Positions 50,146-63,056 of a DNA stretch of 64,000 nt are shown piece by piece. Both the position numbers and the translations under genes were made by a program. The DNA is from Piromyces finnis (Eukaryota > Neocallimastigomycota > Neocallimastigomycetes > Neocallimastigales > Neocallimastigaceae). The stretch lies in contig MCFH01000009.1 of NCBI GenBank assembly GCA_002104945.1, positions 698,501 through 762,500 on the forward strand. The letters are read 5' to 3'. The first letter of the stretch is position 1. Every line of letters begins with the position of its first letter. Below the pieces are notes generated by a model. It had not been told where the DNA came from. It saw only the letters and a list, made by a program, of their open reading frames with translations, and ran no database searches.

Positions 50146-52433
50146 TTAATTTTTATCTTTTAGTCCTCGTTTAATATATTTTAAATATGTATTTAGGTAT
50201 AAATTTGTGAGAACTTCATCAAATGCTTCATCAAAAATATGAACAATTTTTGAATTTTCAAAGTCTTCAATATATAAGATATTATCGGATTCCATTTTTT
50301 TATATTTCTTATAAGTTGCTATCATTTTTTTTGATATTTTATTATCAACGTTAATTTCATACTCTGAATTTGGAAGGATAAATTTTTCAATAATATTTTG
50401 TGTCATATTAAGTATTAACGAAAGATTATTTTTATTATTATATTTTAAACTATTAATAGTAGATGAATTGTGATTTGAAAATTTTATTTGATTGCTATTT
50501 GTCGAGTTTGAATTAAATATTTTTGAATCACTATTATTTGAACTAATGTCATTAAAACAAATGGTTACCGAGTTATCACTAAATATAGTAGTTATATCTT
50601 GATCATCAGCTATTAATGTGTTTGCTGATATATTATTATCCTGATTTCTTTTATTTGAATATTTATTTATAGCGTCCTTAAATGATTGATACTCTTTATA
50701 GAATAACTGATTAAATATTTTAAATAAAGACAATATTTAAAATTATTTTAATTTTTAATAGTTACTAAATAATTAATACTTATTTATTTATTTACATATC
50801 TTAAATTTAATATTTAAAACTTACTGCATTTTCAACACAACATTCACTTTTACAGAATTCTGCATACTCCCTAAATAAAGTTTTATCTTTTAATAATTCT
50901 TCTAATCCTTTAATTGATTTGTCAATTTTTCTAATTGAAAATTTTACATAAAATAATTCAAATAACTTTAATTATTTTTAATATATAAAAATGATAAGTT
51001 AACATCTTTAAAATTATTTATGTTCTAATATATTATTATAATATATATGAATTAAACTTTACTTAAAATTTAAATACTTACAGGTTTTATAACATGTAAA
51101 ACATGAAAAACTGTACAACATAGAATAATAAAACTATATATTTATGTAAATGTAATTTATATTTAATTAGTTTATATTTTTTTTAATATCATTTATGTTA
51201 TAACACGATAATACTAATACTATATAATATATAATGATATATAATGATATAATAATAATAAAAAAATAAACATATTATTTACAAATCTGTTGGCCATATA
51301 CGAATAATCTCTGGTGTACAATTATATCTTGGTATTAGTGAAGAAGTAAGATATCCTATAGTACATAGAGACATTGATATTACTGTTATATATATAAGTC
51401 TTTTAATATTAAAAGTATCTTCAATTTTTCTTAATGTATTTAAAACATATGGGACATAAAATAATAAAAAGGACATAGCAATAGTAAATTGGGGGAAATA
51501 CTCTATGCTAAAAAAACAAAATAATCGAGGATAAAATTAATTTCTTTTTAAATTATATTTTAATTTCATTATATTGTAATACCTTAATGTACAAAATCCT
51601 TCATCAACGTTTCCTATAATTCTATAGTTTTCACTTAATGGAGAAATAGAAAAAGAGTAGATAGTAATCAAGATAATATATAATATAGTAAATCGTATTG
51701 GATGTTTTATAATTAAATATTTTCTAATATAAGAAAAAGTCTTTTTTTGCATTTTTTCTTTTTTAATACTGGCATCGCTTTCGATAGCTTCTATATAGGC
51801 ATTGGCTGAAGTATAATATTGATTAATATATTTTTTAAAACATGATATACATGATAGAAGAATCATAGGGTAACCTATTTTTTTTTAAAAAAAAAAAAAA
51901 AGAAAAAGGAAATAAATAAATTTAAAAATAATTAACAATATTATATATGTTATTATGAATACTAATTCTCATAAAAATATTTACTTATTCCAGTACAGTA
52001 CAGTACTAAAAAACATGGATATTTGGTATAAAAAATCTTACATATTAATATAATAAATTTTATTTAAATTTAAAATTATTATTATGTTTATATAATAATG
52101 TTAATTAAAAAAAAATAAAAAAAGAATAACTCTTACTTGAATTCCATATGAGTTTGAAATGCAAATTATACAACCAATACAAAATAATATTAATAATTTT
52201 GGTCCACTTCTTTTAATTATATAACTATCTTTATAAATAACTATTAATATTGCTGATATAATAATACAAATAATCATTACATAGCAATATATATAATAAA
52301 AAAGTCTAATATGAAATAGTGAAAGAAGTTCTTCTTGTGAATCAACATATTGGCTACATTTATTGAAGTATTTAATTGTCCTCTTATTATTTTTATCCCA
52401 ATGTTCTGGGAATGGGAATTTATCATTTATCAT
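50146..52433 (-). CDS. 7TM-RGS hybrid receptor, tandem copy 2
   Basis: Same plan as its neighbours. The N-terminus (FPFPEHWDKNNKRTIKYFNKC) shares the FP..WD...N......KC pattern of copy 1. Two membrane helices lie in exon 1 (IRLFYYIYCYVMIICIIISAI and LLILFCIGCIICISNS), more at about 51990-51550 and 51476-51279 (FSLLFY-type segment followed by KRLIYITVISMSLCTIGYLTS), and a last one in a small exon near 51110-51130. The RGS part starts at about 50950 (GLEELLKDKTLFREYAEFCK, then CCVENA), continues with LFYKEYQSFKDAINKY, has an Asn/Ser-rich insert, and closes with MTQNIIEKFILPNSEYEINV and FDEAFDEVLTNLYLNTYLKYI. Internal exon borders are not all fixed. Confidence 0.83.
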
Positions 52434-52926
52434 TTTTTAATTCAATTATTATTTTATTTAATTTCATTACTGTTAGATATTAGTTAATTTTTTCATTATT
52501 TACTTTTATTAAATTTATTTAAAGTCAATATTTTCCTTTTACTAATATTATTACATTACTTTATACATATATATTACTTATTTAAAAAAAAAAATAAATT
52601 AAATAAAATATCATTTATAGTTTTAAATTATTTAACTAATGTGATTAACAAAAAAATATTTTTTGTTAATAGATACAATTATTTTCAACTTTAAAATTTA
52701 AATAAAGTAATAGCTATATTATATACAAAAATATTATTTTTAATTAATTAATTAATTAATTTATTTATTAAATTTGTTCAATTATATCAAAAGATGTATA
52801 CAATTATTTATAGTTTATGTAATAAAAAATATTTTAAATTTTAATCATTAAGTATTAAAGACTATTTCTCTATTTATTATTATTTTGAAAAGAAAAATAA
52901 TAAAATTTTATTAATCATATAAAATA
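52434..52926. other. spacer between receptor copies 2 and 3
   Basis: These 493 bp of plain A/T-rich sequence include an (AATT)n stretch near 52741-52760. It is the upstream region of copy 2. Confidence 0.6.
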
Positions 52927-55081
52927 TCAAACCATTTGCTTTTTCTCATCTTTTTTAAATTTTATAAACATCATGTATGAATTATAGAATAAATTATCAA
53001 GTACTTCTTTATATGTGTCATTAAAAATATTCTCAACAATATTTACACATTTCTCATTTGAATTGAATGGTTGCATACTTATATTTGGTAAAAGATATGT
53101 TTTCTTTAATTCAGCAATTTCATTTGTTAATTTTTTCATCGTTTTACTCGTAATATTTACTGCATATAAAGATTCAGTTGAAATAAATATTTCATATATT
53201 TTTGTAATTATTTGAAGAACCTCGCTAAATGTTGATTCTGCGTTATTTTTTTTAGTTTTTCCAAAATTATCATTTAAAATTTCATTTTCATTATCCTTTA
53301 ATAAAATACCACTTTGAATACTTGTAGTTTCATTAATAGATATAAGAAAACTTTTTTCTGAAAATTTTTCAAGATAATCGAATGCAATAGATTTTATGTT
53401 GTAATTATCAATAGAAAATCTATTTAAAAATACGTTAGAATTTTCATTATTTGGCATTTTGGCTTGACTAATATACTTTTTAAATTTTTCATATTCTTTG
53501 CAAAACAACTATAATCGATTAATTATATAATAATTATTAATTATATAATTGTTTGTATTTATAATATAGCAATAAGTATCTTACCACATTTTCTATGCAA
53601 CAATTATCTAAACAATATAAAATAAATTCATTAAGTAAATTTTTATCCTTTAATAAAGATTTAAGCCCTTCAATTGAAGTGTCACATTTTTTAAGTTTTT
53701 TTTCCATTTTTAGAGAAAATAATATCTTATATATATTATATATAAATAATTATTTATAAATATATTTATATATATCTTAAAAATCATAAAAAATTCTAAA
53801 TAGTTACTGGTTTTGCTATTTGTAGATAATGCATTGTCAAAAGAATAAGAAGTACAAAACTATTAAATGGATTTTAATATTTAATACATATTATATATAT
53901 TATATTATTAAAACATATTCAATTTTTTAAAAATTGCTCGTATCTATATAGTAATAAGCCTTACCAATCTGATGGAAAATATGATATAAGAACACTACAA
54001 CCCACGTTTGGAATAAATGTATATATAAAATATATAACTATAAACATTGTAGACAATATTAATGAAATTAATTGGGACTTCTTCATACTATTTGTTGCTT
54101 TGATACTTCTTAGTTCTAATAATGTAATTGGTGTATATATTAAAAAGTATGAAATAAGACTGACTGTTTGTGGAAGATAATATATACTATTTTATATTAA
54201 TAATTATTAATTATAAGAAATGTTAATCATTAATAAATGTATATATTTATAAATAAACCGAAAATATATGTAAGATTAAGATTATACTTATATGGACAAA
54301 AGCCAACACTTGGAGGATAGATTTTGTAGTTACTATTAATGAATGATACTATAACAGTATAACAACAAATTAATATCGTATATATAAAAATAGTAAAAAA
54401 CATTTTTACTTTGGTAATTTTAGAAAATAATTTTTGAAATAAAGTCTTATTTCTAGATTTTGTTAGATTTTTAAGCATAAGTTCACTTGAAGCATGATAC
54501 TTATTTATCCATTGTGTACTAAAGCATACACAAGAGAATAATACATATGGGTAACCTTAAAACAATAAATATATTTTTATTTTGTCGTTATTATTTTTAT
54601 CATAAAAACAAAATTAATAGTAAATTAATTATATATTTACCTAATCCCGTTAATAAGAGTGAAACAAAACATGCTGAAGTTTTATAATAAACCTTTAATA
54701 AATAAAATTATTAAAATATCCTATTTATTATTATCTTCGTAAAATAATTAAATAATTATGATAAAAAGAAACATTATTCAAAACTCTTACATCAATTTGA
54801 AAGGCATTAATTATTATAAATATATAACCTATAATGAATAAGAGAGATAACTTAAAATAATTACTGTTCATAATATGTTTTTTTTTAATAAAAAATAGCA
54901 CGATTGTTGTTATTATAATATATAATAATGATGAATAAATAAAAATATAATATAGCGGATGTACTATAAATAGATCATTAAATTTATCTAATGTATCCGC
55001 CGTTTCTGAGCATTTCTTATAATAATTAACTGCTCTAGGATTATTTGGATCTAATCCAGTATCTTCAAAACTATAACTAGA

Positions 55082-55084
<3 letters not shown>
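52927..55084 (-). CDS. 7TM-RGS hybrid receptor, tandem copy 3
   Basis: The start is taken at 55084 (MSSYSFEDTGLDPNNPRAVN), because the Met further upstream at 55144 would add a stretch translated from an ATT microsatellite. The N-terminus keeps the ...N.RA..YYKKC pattern. Membrane segments include LYYIFIYSSLLYIIITTIVLFF, LSLLFIIGYIFIIINAF, FFTIFIYTILICCYTVIVSFI and others at 54180-53950. The RGS module: GLKSLLKDKNLLNEFILYCLDNCCIENV (53680-53585), LFCKEYEKFKKYI, an insert of about 80 aa, then VLQIITKIYEIFISTESLYAV and FNDTYKEVLDNLFYNSYMMFI. The copy is open and shows the same exon plan, so it is probably functional. Its upstream spacer carries the SINE-like insertion. Confidence 0.83.

Positions 55085-55113
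<29 letters not shown>
55085..55113. repeat. (ATT)n tract directly upstream of receptor copy 3 start
   Basis: Nine or ten ATT triplets abut the proposed start codon. On the minus strand they would encode Ile in the longer alternative N-terminus. Confidence 0.9.
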
Positions 55114-55293
55114 CTTGATTATTTAATTTAAAAAAAATATTCAAATATTCAAATAAAAAAACTCTTAACAGTTAATAATATATATATATAATAAAATAAG
55201 TGTATATTATTTTAAACGCAAACTTTTTTTTTTTTTTTGAAAATTTATTTTCGGTTAATTTTTATCAAATATGGAAAATTTTCTTTATTATTC

Positions 55294-55299
55294 CTAAAT

Positions 55300-55336
<37 letters not shown>

Positions 55337-55872
55337 GACTTCCATATATCCTCATCTAACCCCCTGAGTTATATATGGTATGTGATTGTACATTATTGTA
55401 CATTGCCATATCAGAACGACGTCGGCACAATCATCCCTCTGGGCAGGGCTAATATGGAATGGCTTATTGCTCTTAACGATCCTATCACACAAAGACCGAG
55501 CTACCAACACCAGTGATCTCCTGAACCTTTATTGGCGAAGGATGATTAACGATGAGAACAACCCTCAAAGACCATAGTTAGTAATCTGTGAATTAATTGA
55601 TACCCCTTCCTACATATACTCTAAACTTCAGTGGGAAAACCGCTTGATACGGAGAAAACTACCAATCTGTATTAACTGCTTAGGGTAGAGTCCGGTGGTA
55701 TAGTTATACTTACCTGAATTGACCTTTAACCCCTATACTTTAAGCGCAAACCTGAAACAGGAAAATCACTAAAGAACTGTCAATGGCGGGGGTCGAACCA
55801 GAAGCCTTATGAATGCTAAGCGGGGGTCTTAACAACCAGGATAGAAACTGGAACGACTAAATTTATTTATTA
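55294..55872 (-). mobile_element. SINE-like retroposon, minus orientation, with tail and candidate target-site duplication
   Basis: A block of visibly higher GC (about 45% against under 20% around it) spans about 55337-55857. Read on the minus strand it starts at 55857. About 70 nt in, it has an exact B-box match for RNA polymerase III (GGTTCGACCCC, fitting GGTTCGANNCC); 39 nt earlier is a weak A-box-like TGGTTGTTAAG, and between them an AGC-ATTCATAAG-GCT hairpin resembling a Met (CAT) anticodon arm. The 3' end runs into a (TAAA)n tail (55309-55336). The 15-mer CTAAATTTATTTATT flanks both sides (55294-55308 and 55858-55872), as expected of a target-site duplication, though its A/T simplicity lowers its weight. 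No protein is encoded. At ~550 bp it is long for a SINE; family unknown. Confidence 0.62.
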
Positions 55873-56848
55873 AACACAAATTTAGACTTATAAAAGTTGT
55901 CTTCATTATTTCTGTTAGAAAATCTAAAAATTTTATCATAAACTTTATTAACTAGTGAAATGTATTTAATATGTTTAAATTTTAGTATAAATACAAATTT
56001 GTAATTGTTAATTAAATCTTTGTAATAAAATAGTAATAAATTACCATAACAATTTCAACTTAATATAATTTATGATATAGTACTACTATTATTACATTCT
56101 ATTCAAACTGCATGTATTTATATATTTACATTATGGCTTAAATATCTAATAAAAACATTACATATAAATGTATTTGTTTTATGTATATTCTAACAAAAAT
56201 ATTAATTATTTTTTGAACGTATAGCCCAAGCCCATAAAATTAAACTTTATGTTTCTATTATCTAGCAGGTCACTTCTTCTAACAATAAAACATAACTTTA
56301 TTCTATTAGGCAACTTTATAATTAATAACACTACTTTTTTTATAACATATTTTATAATAATTTTTTTTATTAAGAGTGAAAATTTTAATAATTTTTTTTT
56401 TTTAAAATTAATATTTATAAAATAATAAAATATTTAAATTTCATATAATAGTAAAAAGAGAAAATAATCAATATTAAAATATCTTTAATTTTTATTTTCT
56501 ATATTTAATTCTATTAAATTATTTTTTTTTAAAAAAAAAACATTAATATAGTAGTATAACACTTTCTAATATATAATATAAAATAAAACTATACTATATT
56601 AATACAGTATTATATTATTATAATATTGTTATTTGTTTTAGAATTTTAATTATTTTAATAAATGTACCAAAAATATTCATTCTAATATTCAAAAATATTA
56701 ATAAAACTATATTATCATTAGGTTTTTTTAAAAAAAAAAGATAGTATATTAAAATAAACTATAATATATAATAAATCTATCTAATATAATTGAAACTAAG
56801 AATTAGTTAAATTTAAAAATTATATTTATAATTTAATATATATTTTGA
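55873..56848. other. remaining spacer between receptor copies 3 and 4
   Basis: A/T-rich, with no ORF. A short stretch of more mixed composition (about 56217-56290, containing CCCAAGCCCAT and CTAGCAGGTCAC) stands out faintly and could be an old insertion remnant, but nothing identifies it. Confidence 0.5.
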
Positions 56849-59145
56849 TTAACTACTGTTTGCTGTTGTTTTCTTATCTGGCTTACTTTGTTTTTTAACA
56901 ACATATTGCATGTAAACGTTTAGATAAAGTGAATCTAATACTTCATCATAAGCTTCATCAAAAATAATGTCAAAATTCATTTCAGATAATGATGCAAAAC
57001 TAATTGTTTCATGATCTTTTACCATAGTATTAAGATCATTAATAGTATTCGTTATCTTTTTTACTACTTTTGATGTTAAATTAAGTTCGTAATCTGAAAA
57101 TGATTTTATAAATTTTTCATATATGTAATTAATTCTATTAATAATATCATCTACTGAAGGTCCATGTTTTAAATTCACACTTGACCATTTTAAGTGGCTT
57201 GATAACATCTTTTTTTTATCAACGATACTTGTTATACTAGGTATTCTTTCCTCGGATCTAGAACGTTGTTTATTAATAAAATTTTCACTAAATCTTCTTT
57301 TATTGTTAGTTTTGCTATCATCAATATTTATTCTACATTCGTCTATGCTGTCTTTTTTTTTTTCAACTACATCTTGTATTGATGATGTGCAAGTAAATTT
57401 AGAATATTCTGTTTCAGATGGTGATTTTGGAACTTCATCTATATCATTTAATATAATTGATGATTTGTGAGATTTATTGTTTATTAATGCCTTGAACTTT
57501 TTATATTCAACACAAAATAGCTATAATATAATAATGATAATCGATTGATTGTATAATATATATAATATAATAATAATAAATATGTAATTATATAAATAAA
57601 ATAATTATGTTTTTTGTTTTCGTTTATTATTTTTTTATTTAAGCCTTACAATATTTTCTACACATCTTCCCTTTTTACATTCTTCCGCAAACTCAGTAAA
57701 TAATATTCTATCTTGAAGAGTTTTAATTAATCCTTGTTTTGAAACAACAAGTTTTTTAGCTTGACGCTTTAAATGAATTATACTAATAAGCTTTCAATAA
57801 TAAAAGTATCATATATATTTATTAATATTATATACCTATTAAATACCTAATACCATATTAAATCATTTAATTAATATATATATATTATATAAATAAATAC
57901 CGGTTTTGTGATCTGAGTATAATGATATGAAATACATAGCAATAAAACGAACGCATCAGATGGCCAATATTTAACAAATTTTGAACAATTATAGCTTGGT
58001 ATTAATGATATAAGGAAGTAACCAAATAAGCTGATGAACATAAAAATAGTAGTGAACATTAATGAATTCTTCATGTTAATTGAGTCATTTAATTTATATA
58101 ATTCAATAACTGAAAATGGAAGGAATATAAGAAAGAAGAAAAATATCAAAAATAATTGTGGTATATATTCAATCCTATACATATATAAAACATACATATA
58201 TATATATTAATGAATTAATATAGATGATGGTTTGAAATAATCAATACTTACGATAATGTACAAAATCCTTTCTCTAACGGATAAATTAAATAATTCTCCC
58301 TAGTATATCCAATTACTACTGAATATATTATTACAAACGTTAAATAAATTATTAATAACTTCGAAACAAATCTATCCGAAAAATAGACATTAAATCTATT
58401 TAATAATTTAAATGTTGTAACTTTCTCTGTCTCCATTTGATCAGAGAAATTTGATATTGACGATGCTATTTTATCGTTATCATTAATTTTATTAAAAGCA
58501 TAATTTGAATAATGACATTGCTTCAAATAATTTAATATATATGCAATACATGGTATAATCAATAATGGATAACCTATTATTTAAAAAATATTATATAAAA
58601 TATTACTTTTATAAATATATTTTTTATAATTATAATATATATATTATTTCATATTATTTCATATTTATTTTTATATATTATTTCCTACTTATTCCAGTAC
58701 ATAAGATCATAAAAAAGCATGGATAGTTAACATAATATACCTTATATAATAATAATAATGCATTATTTTTGTTAATATAATAATTGTAAATATTTTATTG
58801 TATTAGTATATAATAATCCCAATATCATTTTACTTGGATAATAAAAGAATTCACAACATTAATTAATCCTCCAAGAGAAAAGGTAAGTGTTAATAAAATA
58901 CTATTATTAAGGAATTTATACTTTTTATGATAAATAATAATGAGTATAAAAGTTACTAAAAAATATATAAATATTAAAATACAAAGAATGTAATATATTT
59001 TGGATAATTCAAATAATGATAGCATGTCATCTAAAGTGTCTGTATATTCATAACATTTTTCGAAAAATAACTTCGCTCTCTCATTACTTTCATCCCATAT
59101 ATCTCCAGGAAAACTATAATTTTTTTCTTTTTCCATATTTATCAA
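56849..59145 (-). CDS. 7TM-RGS hybrid receptor, tandem copy 4
   Basis: Either Met at 59145 or 59136 may start it. The N-terminus (YSFPGDIWDESNERAKLFFEKC) again has the FP..WD..N.R.....KC signature. Membrane segments: IYYILCILIFIYFLVTFILII, LLTLTFSLGGLINVVNSFII, LLIIYLTFVIIYSVVIGY, LFLIFFFFLIFLPFSVIEL and SLMFTTIFMFISLFGYFLISL, plus one in the exon near 57930. RGS parts: KQGLIKTLQDRILFTEFAEECKK (57740-57660), LFCVEYKKFKALI, the largest insert of the four (over 100 aa, with RSRSEERIP), then IINRINYIYEKFIKSFSDYELNL and FDEAYDEVLDSLYLNVYMQYV. Like its neighbours it should act at a surface or internal membrane on G-alpha. The longer 3' spacer separates it from copy 3. Confidence 0.84.
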
Positions 59146-59183
59146 AAGGATTATTGTTTTTTTATTGAAATATTATTGTTATT

Positions 59184-59215
<32 letters not shown>

Positions 59216-59334
59216 TAATTATTTAATTTAGTTCGAACTTTTTTTAAATATATATATAATATATAATATGATTATCTATAATATAGACTTTGATTTTTCA
59301 AAGATAAATCGAAGTTATTTTAAAAAAACAAAAC

Positions 59335-59366
<32 letters not shown>

Positions 59367-59994
59367 TCATTGCTGATGATATATTATTATATAAAAGTAA
59401 TATGTTTTAAGGTTTCATATTATCATATTATTATATTTTACTTTGGAATAATAAATTTATAATTACTATTATTATTACTTTTATCAATTTATCAAAATTT
59501 ACCAGTTTAAAATTAATATTTATTTAAAATAAAAAAATTGAATATATAATATAGGAAAAGATATTAAAGAATAATCTTATTACATAATTATATATAATTA
59601 AGCTTTTTTTTTCATTATATGTATATGTAAATGATACATTTTCTTTTTAAATTTTGGGTTAAAAATAGACATTCTTTTAAACTAAAATATATGATTAAAA
59701 TAAAGTTTATTTTCAAATATACCAAAATATTTCGAAATATAAAATAATTTTTATATTTTATTTTATTTTATTTTTTTTTTTATTTTTATTTTTTTTTTTT
59801 TGATTAAATAGAAATATAATAAAATAAAGTTAAATATATATTAATGAAAATTAAATGTTTTGTATAAATATATTAAATAATAATTTGATTCTATGTTTTA
59901 TTCTATATTATAAATTATAAATTAATATATATAAAAAATTAAAATATTTTTTATTTTTTTGAAATTTATAATTGGAATTATTTTCAAAACTTAT
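59146..59994. other. spacer upstream of the receptor array
   Basis: These 849 bp contain (TTTA)n at 59186-59216 and an A run of about 29 nt (59335-59363). A 64-residue plus-strand frame at 59268-59462 translates the A run into poly-Lys and is rejected. Confidence 0.6.
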
Positions 59995-62900
59995 TTAAAA
60001 TCTTCTTTTATTTTTTAAATTCAAAGATTTAACACTTCTTCTTTCTTTTCTATCTCTTGAAGATTCTTCATCATTATCCATTTGTTTCTAAAATAATTTT
60101 ATTTTAAATAAAATATATAAGCTAATAAACTCAATTTAATATTATTAAGTTAATATCATATTACCTGTTTTCTTTTGTTAACCTTAAATGATAAAGACAT
60201 CGAACCTGTATTTGATCTTGATTTAAATGATTCATCAGTTAAATTACTAACTCTATCACCAAATGATTTATTAGATATTTTAAAGCTATTTTTGGATCCA
60301 AACATTTGTCCTGACTTTTAACATTAATAATAATAAAATGTAAATAAAAAGGAGTTAATAATGGAAAACTACAATTGCATTTATATTTAATTTTGATTTT
60401 TATTACCTTAATCTCTTTAAATTCTTTGGATTTTGAATTTTCAGTTTTTCTGGCCCTTTTCTTTGGTATATAATCTTCTTCTTCTTCTTCTTCTTCATTT
60501 ATTAATACAAATTTTTAAAAATTTTGTTAATACTTTAATAAATAATATAAATATTAAACGATTAATCCTAAATTACCAAATTCTGAAGAAGAAACATCAC
60601 TTCCATGACCTTCTGGTTCACTTTCTTCATCATTACTTTCTTCATCTTCTTCAGTAAATGCAGCTTTTTTATTTTCTGTTGGATGGAGTAAACGGTAGGC
60701 ATCTGTTGACTCATCAATAGCAAATTCTGGATCTTCAAACATTGATGAGAAACGACTATCACCCAATGGGTTTTCAATTGTAGCATTATCACGTTTAAGT
60801 TTCTTTTTATCATTACTTGCATTATCTTTAATAAGTTGGGAGGCAAATGCTTTATTAACTTTTGGTAAGCGTTTTGAAACAGAAATTCTGCTAGCTCTTT
60901 CCTTTTCAATTCTTTCTTGAACTCTTCTTCTACGATATTCTTCATATTCAAATGGATTAGTAATAGATTTCGCCTAATGAATTTTTTTAATACAAGCAAT
61001 ATTTAAATAAATAAAACATTATATTATATGAATTTTATTATAATAATTTATTTATACAAATAATAATAATAAATAAATAAATTATTAGTATAATTTATAC
61101 CTTTTGATATAATCTAAGATCAACGAAGAATCCATGCATATAAGCTCTTAAAACGTTTGTACCAATTAAATGATCTAAACCAAGGCTGGTTAACTCCTTT
61201 TTAGTTACGAATTTATAATCATCATACATATCTTGGTTACTCTTTTCTTCCATTTCTTCCTATATTTCATTATTTTATTAATATCTATTTTAATAAAATA
61301 ATATTTATTATTTATATGCTATGCTAATAACAAAACTTACTGTCATATTATCTAAGAAAGTACACCATTTTGGAGCAATACCAAGTTGTGGAATATAATA
61401 TGATTGTATTTGAGAACCTTCATTAGCTAAAAACATTAATCCAGTATCAGGAACAACACAACAATCATTAATATCTGTTGGAGGTTCAACATTTGTAAAT
61501 ACCTTTCCCTATTATATAATATATATATATATATAATTTTAATATTGCTAATAATTTTAATATTTTAAAAGATGAACAATGAATATTTTTATTTTTTATA
61601 TTTACAGTTGTTTCATTCCATATTTTAACAATCTTTGTATCGGCAGATATAATGTTTTGAGATTTATGATAAATAATATTTTTGATTGGATATCCATATT
61701 GATGATCTTTTACAAGGAAAGGTTTACTATTTCTTAAATCATACAATAAAACTTGACCGGTTGAAGTACCAACACCAAATGTTAAGCCATCATTTTTAAA
61801 TTTTAAAGTTGAAATTTGAGGACTTGATTCCAATGTTATCATTGGGTTTTGAAGAATATTTATTACTGGATTTAAAGTTGTTAAATTAGATTTATCTCTT
61901 GGATCCCAAAATTCAATATTACCATCTTCCCCACCAAATGCAAATAATTGATGTGCTGGATTAATATCTAAAGTCTTATTTATTAATTTTAATATAATTT
62001 TATCAATTAAATTATTTTATAATATATATGCAATATATATTTAAAATCAATAATTATCAAATATTAATTATTAATTATTAATTATTAATTATATTAAAAA
62101 TATTCAATCTTAATAATAGAAATTACATTTATAGCTGGCAATGAAGTAAATAGAGATTTCATAAAACGTCCTTGTTCTAAATTTAATCTATATACTTCCG
62201 AACTGTTACCTACAACCATTAAATCACAAGATTGATAATGATACTTCATATCTCTACCATTCTAAATTAATTATATTATATTTATTTTTTATTATTAATA
62301 AATATTTTATACTGAATAAATTAATTATATTTTTAATACCTTTGGTACTCTGGTTTTATAATGAATTCCAAATTGAGTATGAAATTCAACTGAACGATCT
62401 GCTTGTAAATGAACAGTTTTAGTCCAATCGTCTGATAATATCTATTTTTATTAAAATAATAAAATATTGAATATCTTTTGTTATAAAATATATAAATTTT
62501 AATTAATATTTTTTAAATCACTAACTTCAAATTGAACATTTTCACAATCTGTATGTCTATCAAATTTCATTGCTAATTGATTTACATCATATACTCTAAA
62601 TTGAGGTTTATAAATACCTTTGAGAATGATATATTCATATCATCATTATAATAATTTAATTAAAAAATATAAATAATAATTATTAATTACATTTGTTTAT
62701 ATCGTTTATATGTTATAAAAATATTTATTAATGTTTTCATTTGCTATAAATACCAGATGCAATAATATAATTTCCGTCTCTTGAGGTTTTAATTTTTAAA
62801 GAAGCTTCTGGAAAATCAAAATCTTGAATTAATTCAACCCTATTTCTCCATTCTTTAAAATTAATAGATATTAATATTAATATCAGAATTTAATCAATTT

Positions 62901-63056
62901 TTCATTTTTAATTATACACATTATATATCATTTACCTATATCATGTTTTAATGATTTTCTATTTCTTCTTGCAAGCCAATCTGGTATAGCTAATTTTGCT
63001 GCTGAAGTGATTGAATAAATCTTAACATCATTAGGATTTGAAACTTTCAAAGCCAT
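59995..63056 (-). CDS. ENP2: Nol10/Enp2, nucleolar WD-repeat ribosome-biogenesis factor
   Basis: About 11 exons run from the Met at 63056 (MALKVSNPNDVKIYSITSA) to the stop at 59995. The N-terminal two thirds are a WD beta-propeller: IPDWLARRNRKSLKHDI, FDFPEASLKIKTSRDGNYI, PQFRVYDVNQLAMKF, CDLMVVGNSSEVYRLNLEQG, AFGGEDGNIEFWDPRD, FGVGTSTGQVLLYDLRNSKP and WNETTGKVFTNVEPPTDIND. These motifs are diagnostic of Nol10. Then come a basic helical region (FEYEEYRRRRVQERIEKERA), the NUC153 motif (DSRFSSMFEDPEFAID), an acidic stretch and a Lys/Arg-rich tail. Enp2 joins the SSU processome (90S pre-ribosome) and is needed for 18S rRNA maturation. The gene is complete; a few exon borders between 62.9 and 61.9 kb are approximate. 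Confidence 0.95.

Noticed and set aside
54731-55144. Receptor copy 3 starting at 55144
   Set aside because: It would add a poly-Ile stretch from an ATT tract; the start at 55084 aligns with the other copies.
55386-55577. 63-residue open frame on the plus strand inside the GC-rich island
   Set aside because: It runs antisense through the SINE-like element, has no domain or membrane signal, and is expected from higher GC lowering stop frequency.
55787-55857. Functional tRNA-Met gene at the head of the GC island
   Set aside because: Only the B box and a broken anticodon arm are present; acceptor, D and T stems do not pair, so it is a tRNA-derived head and not a tRNA gene.
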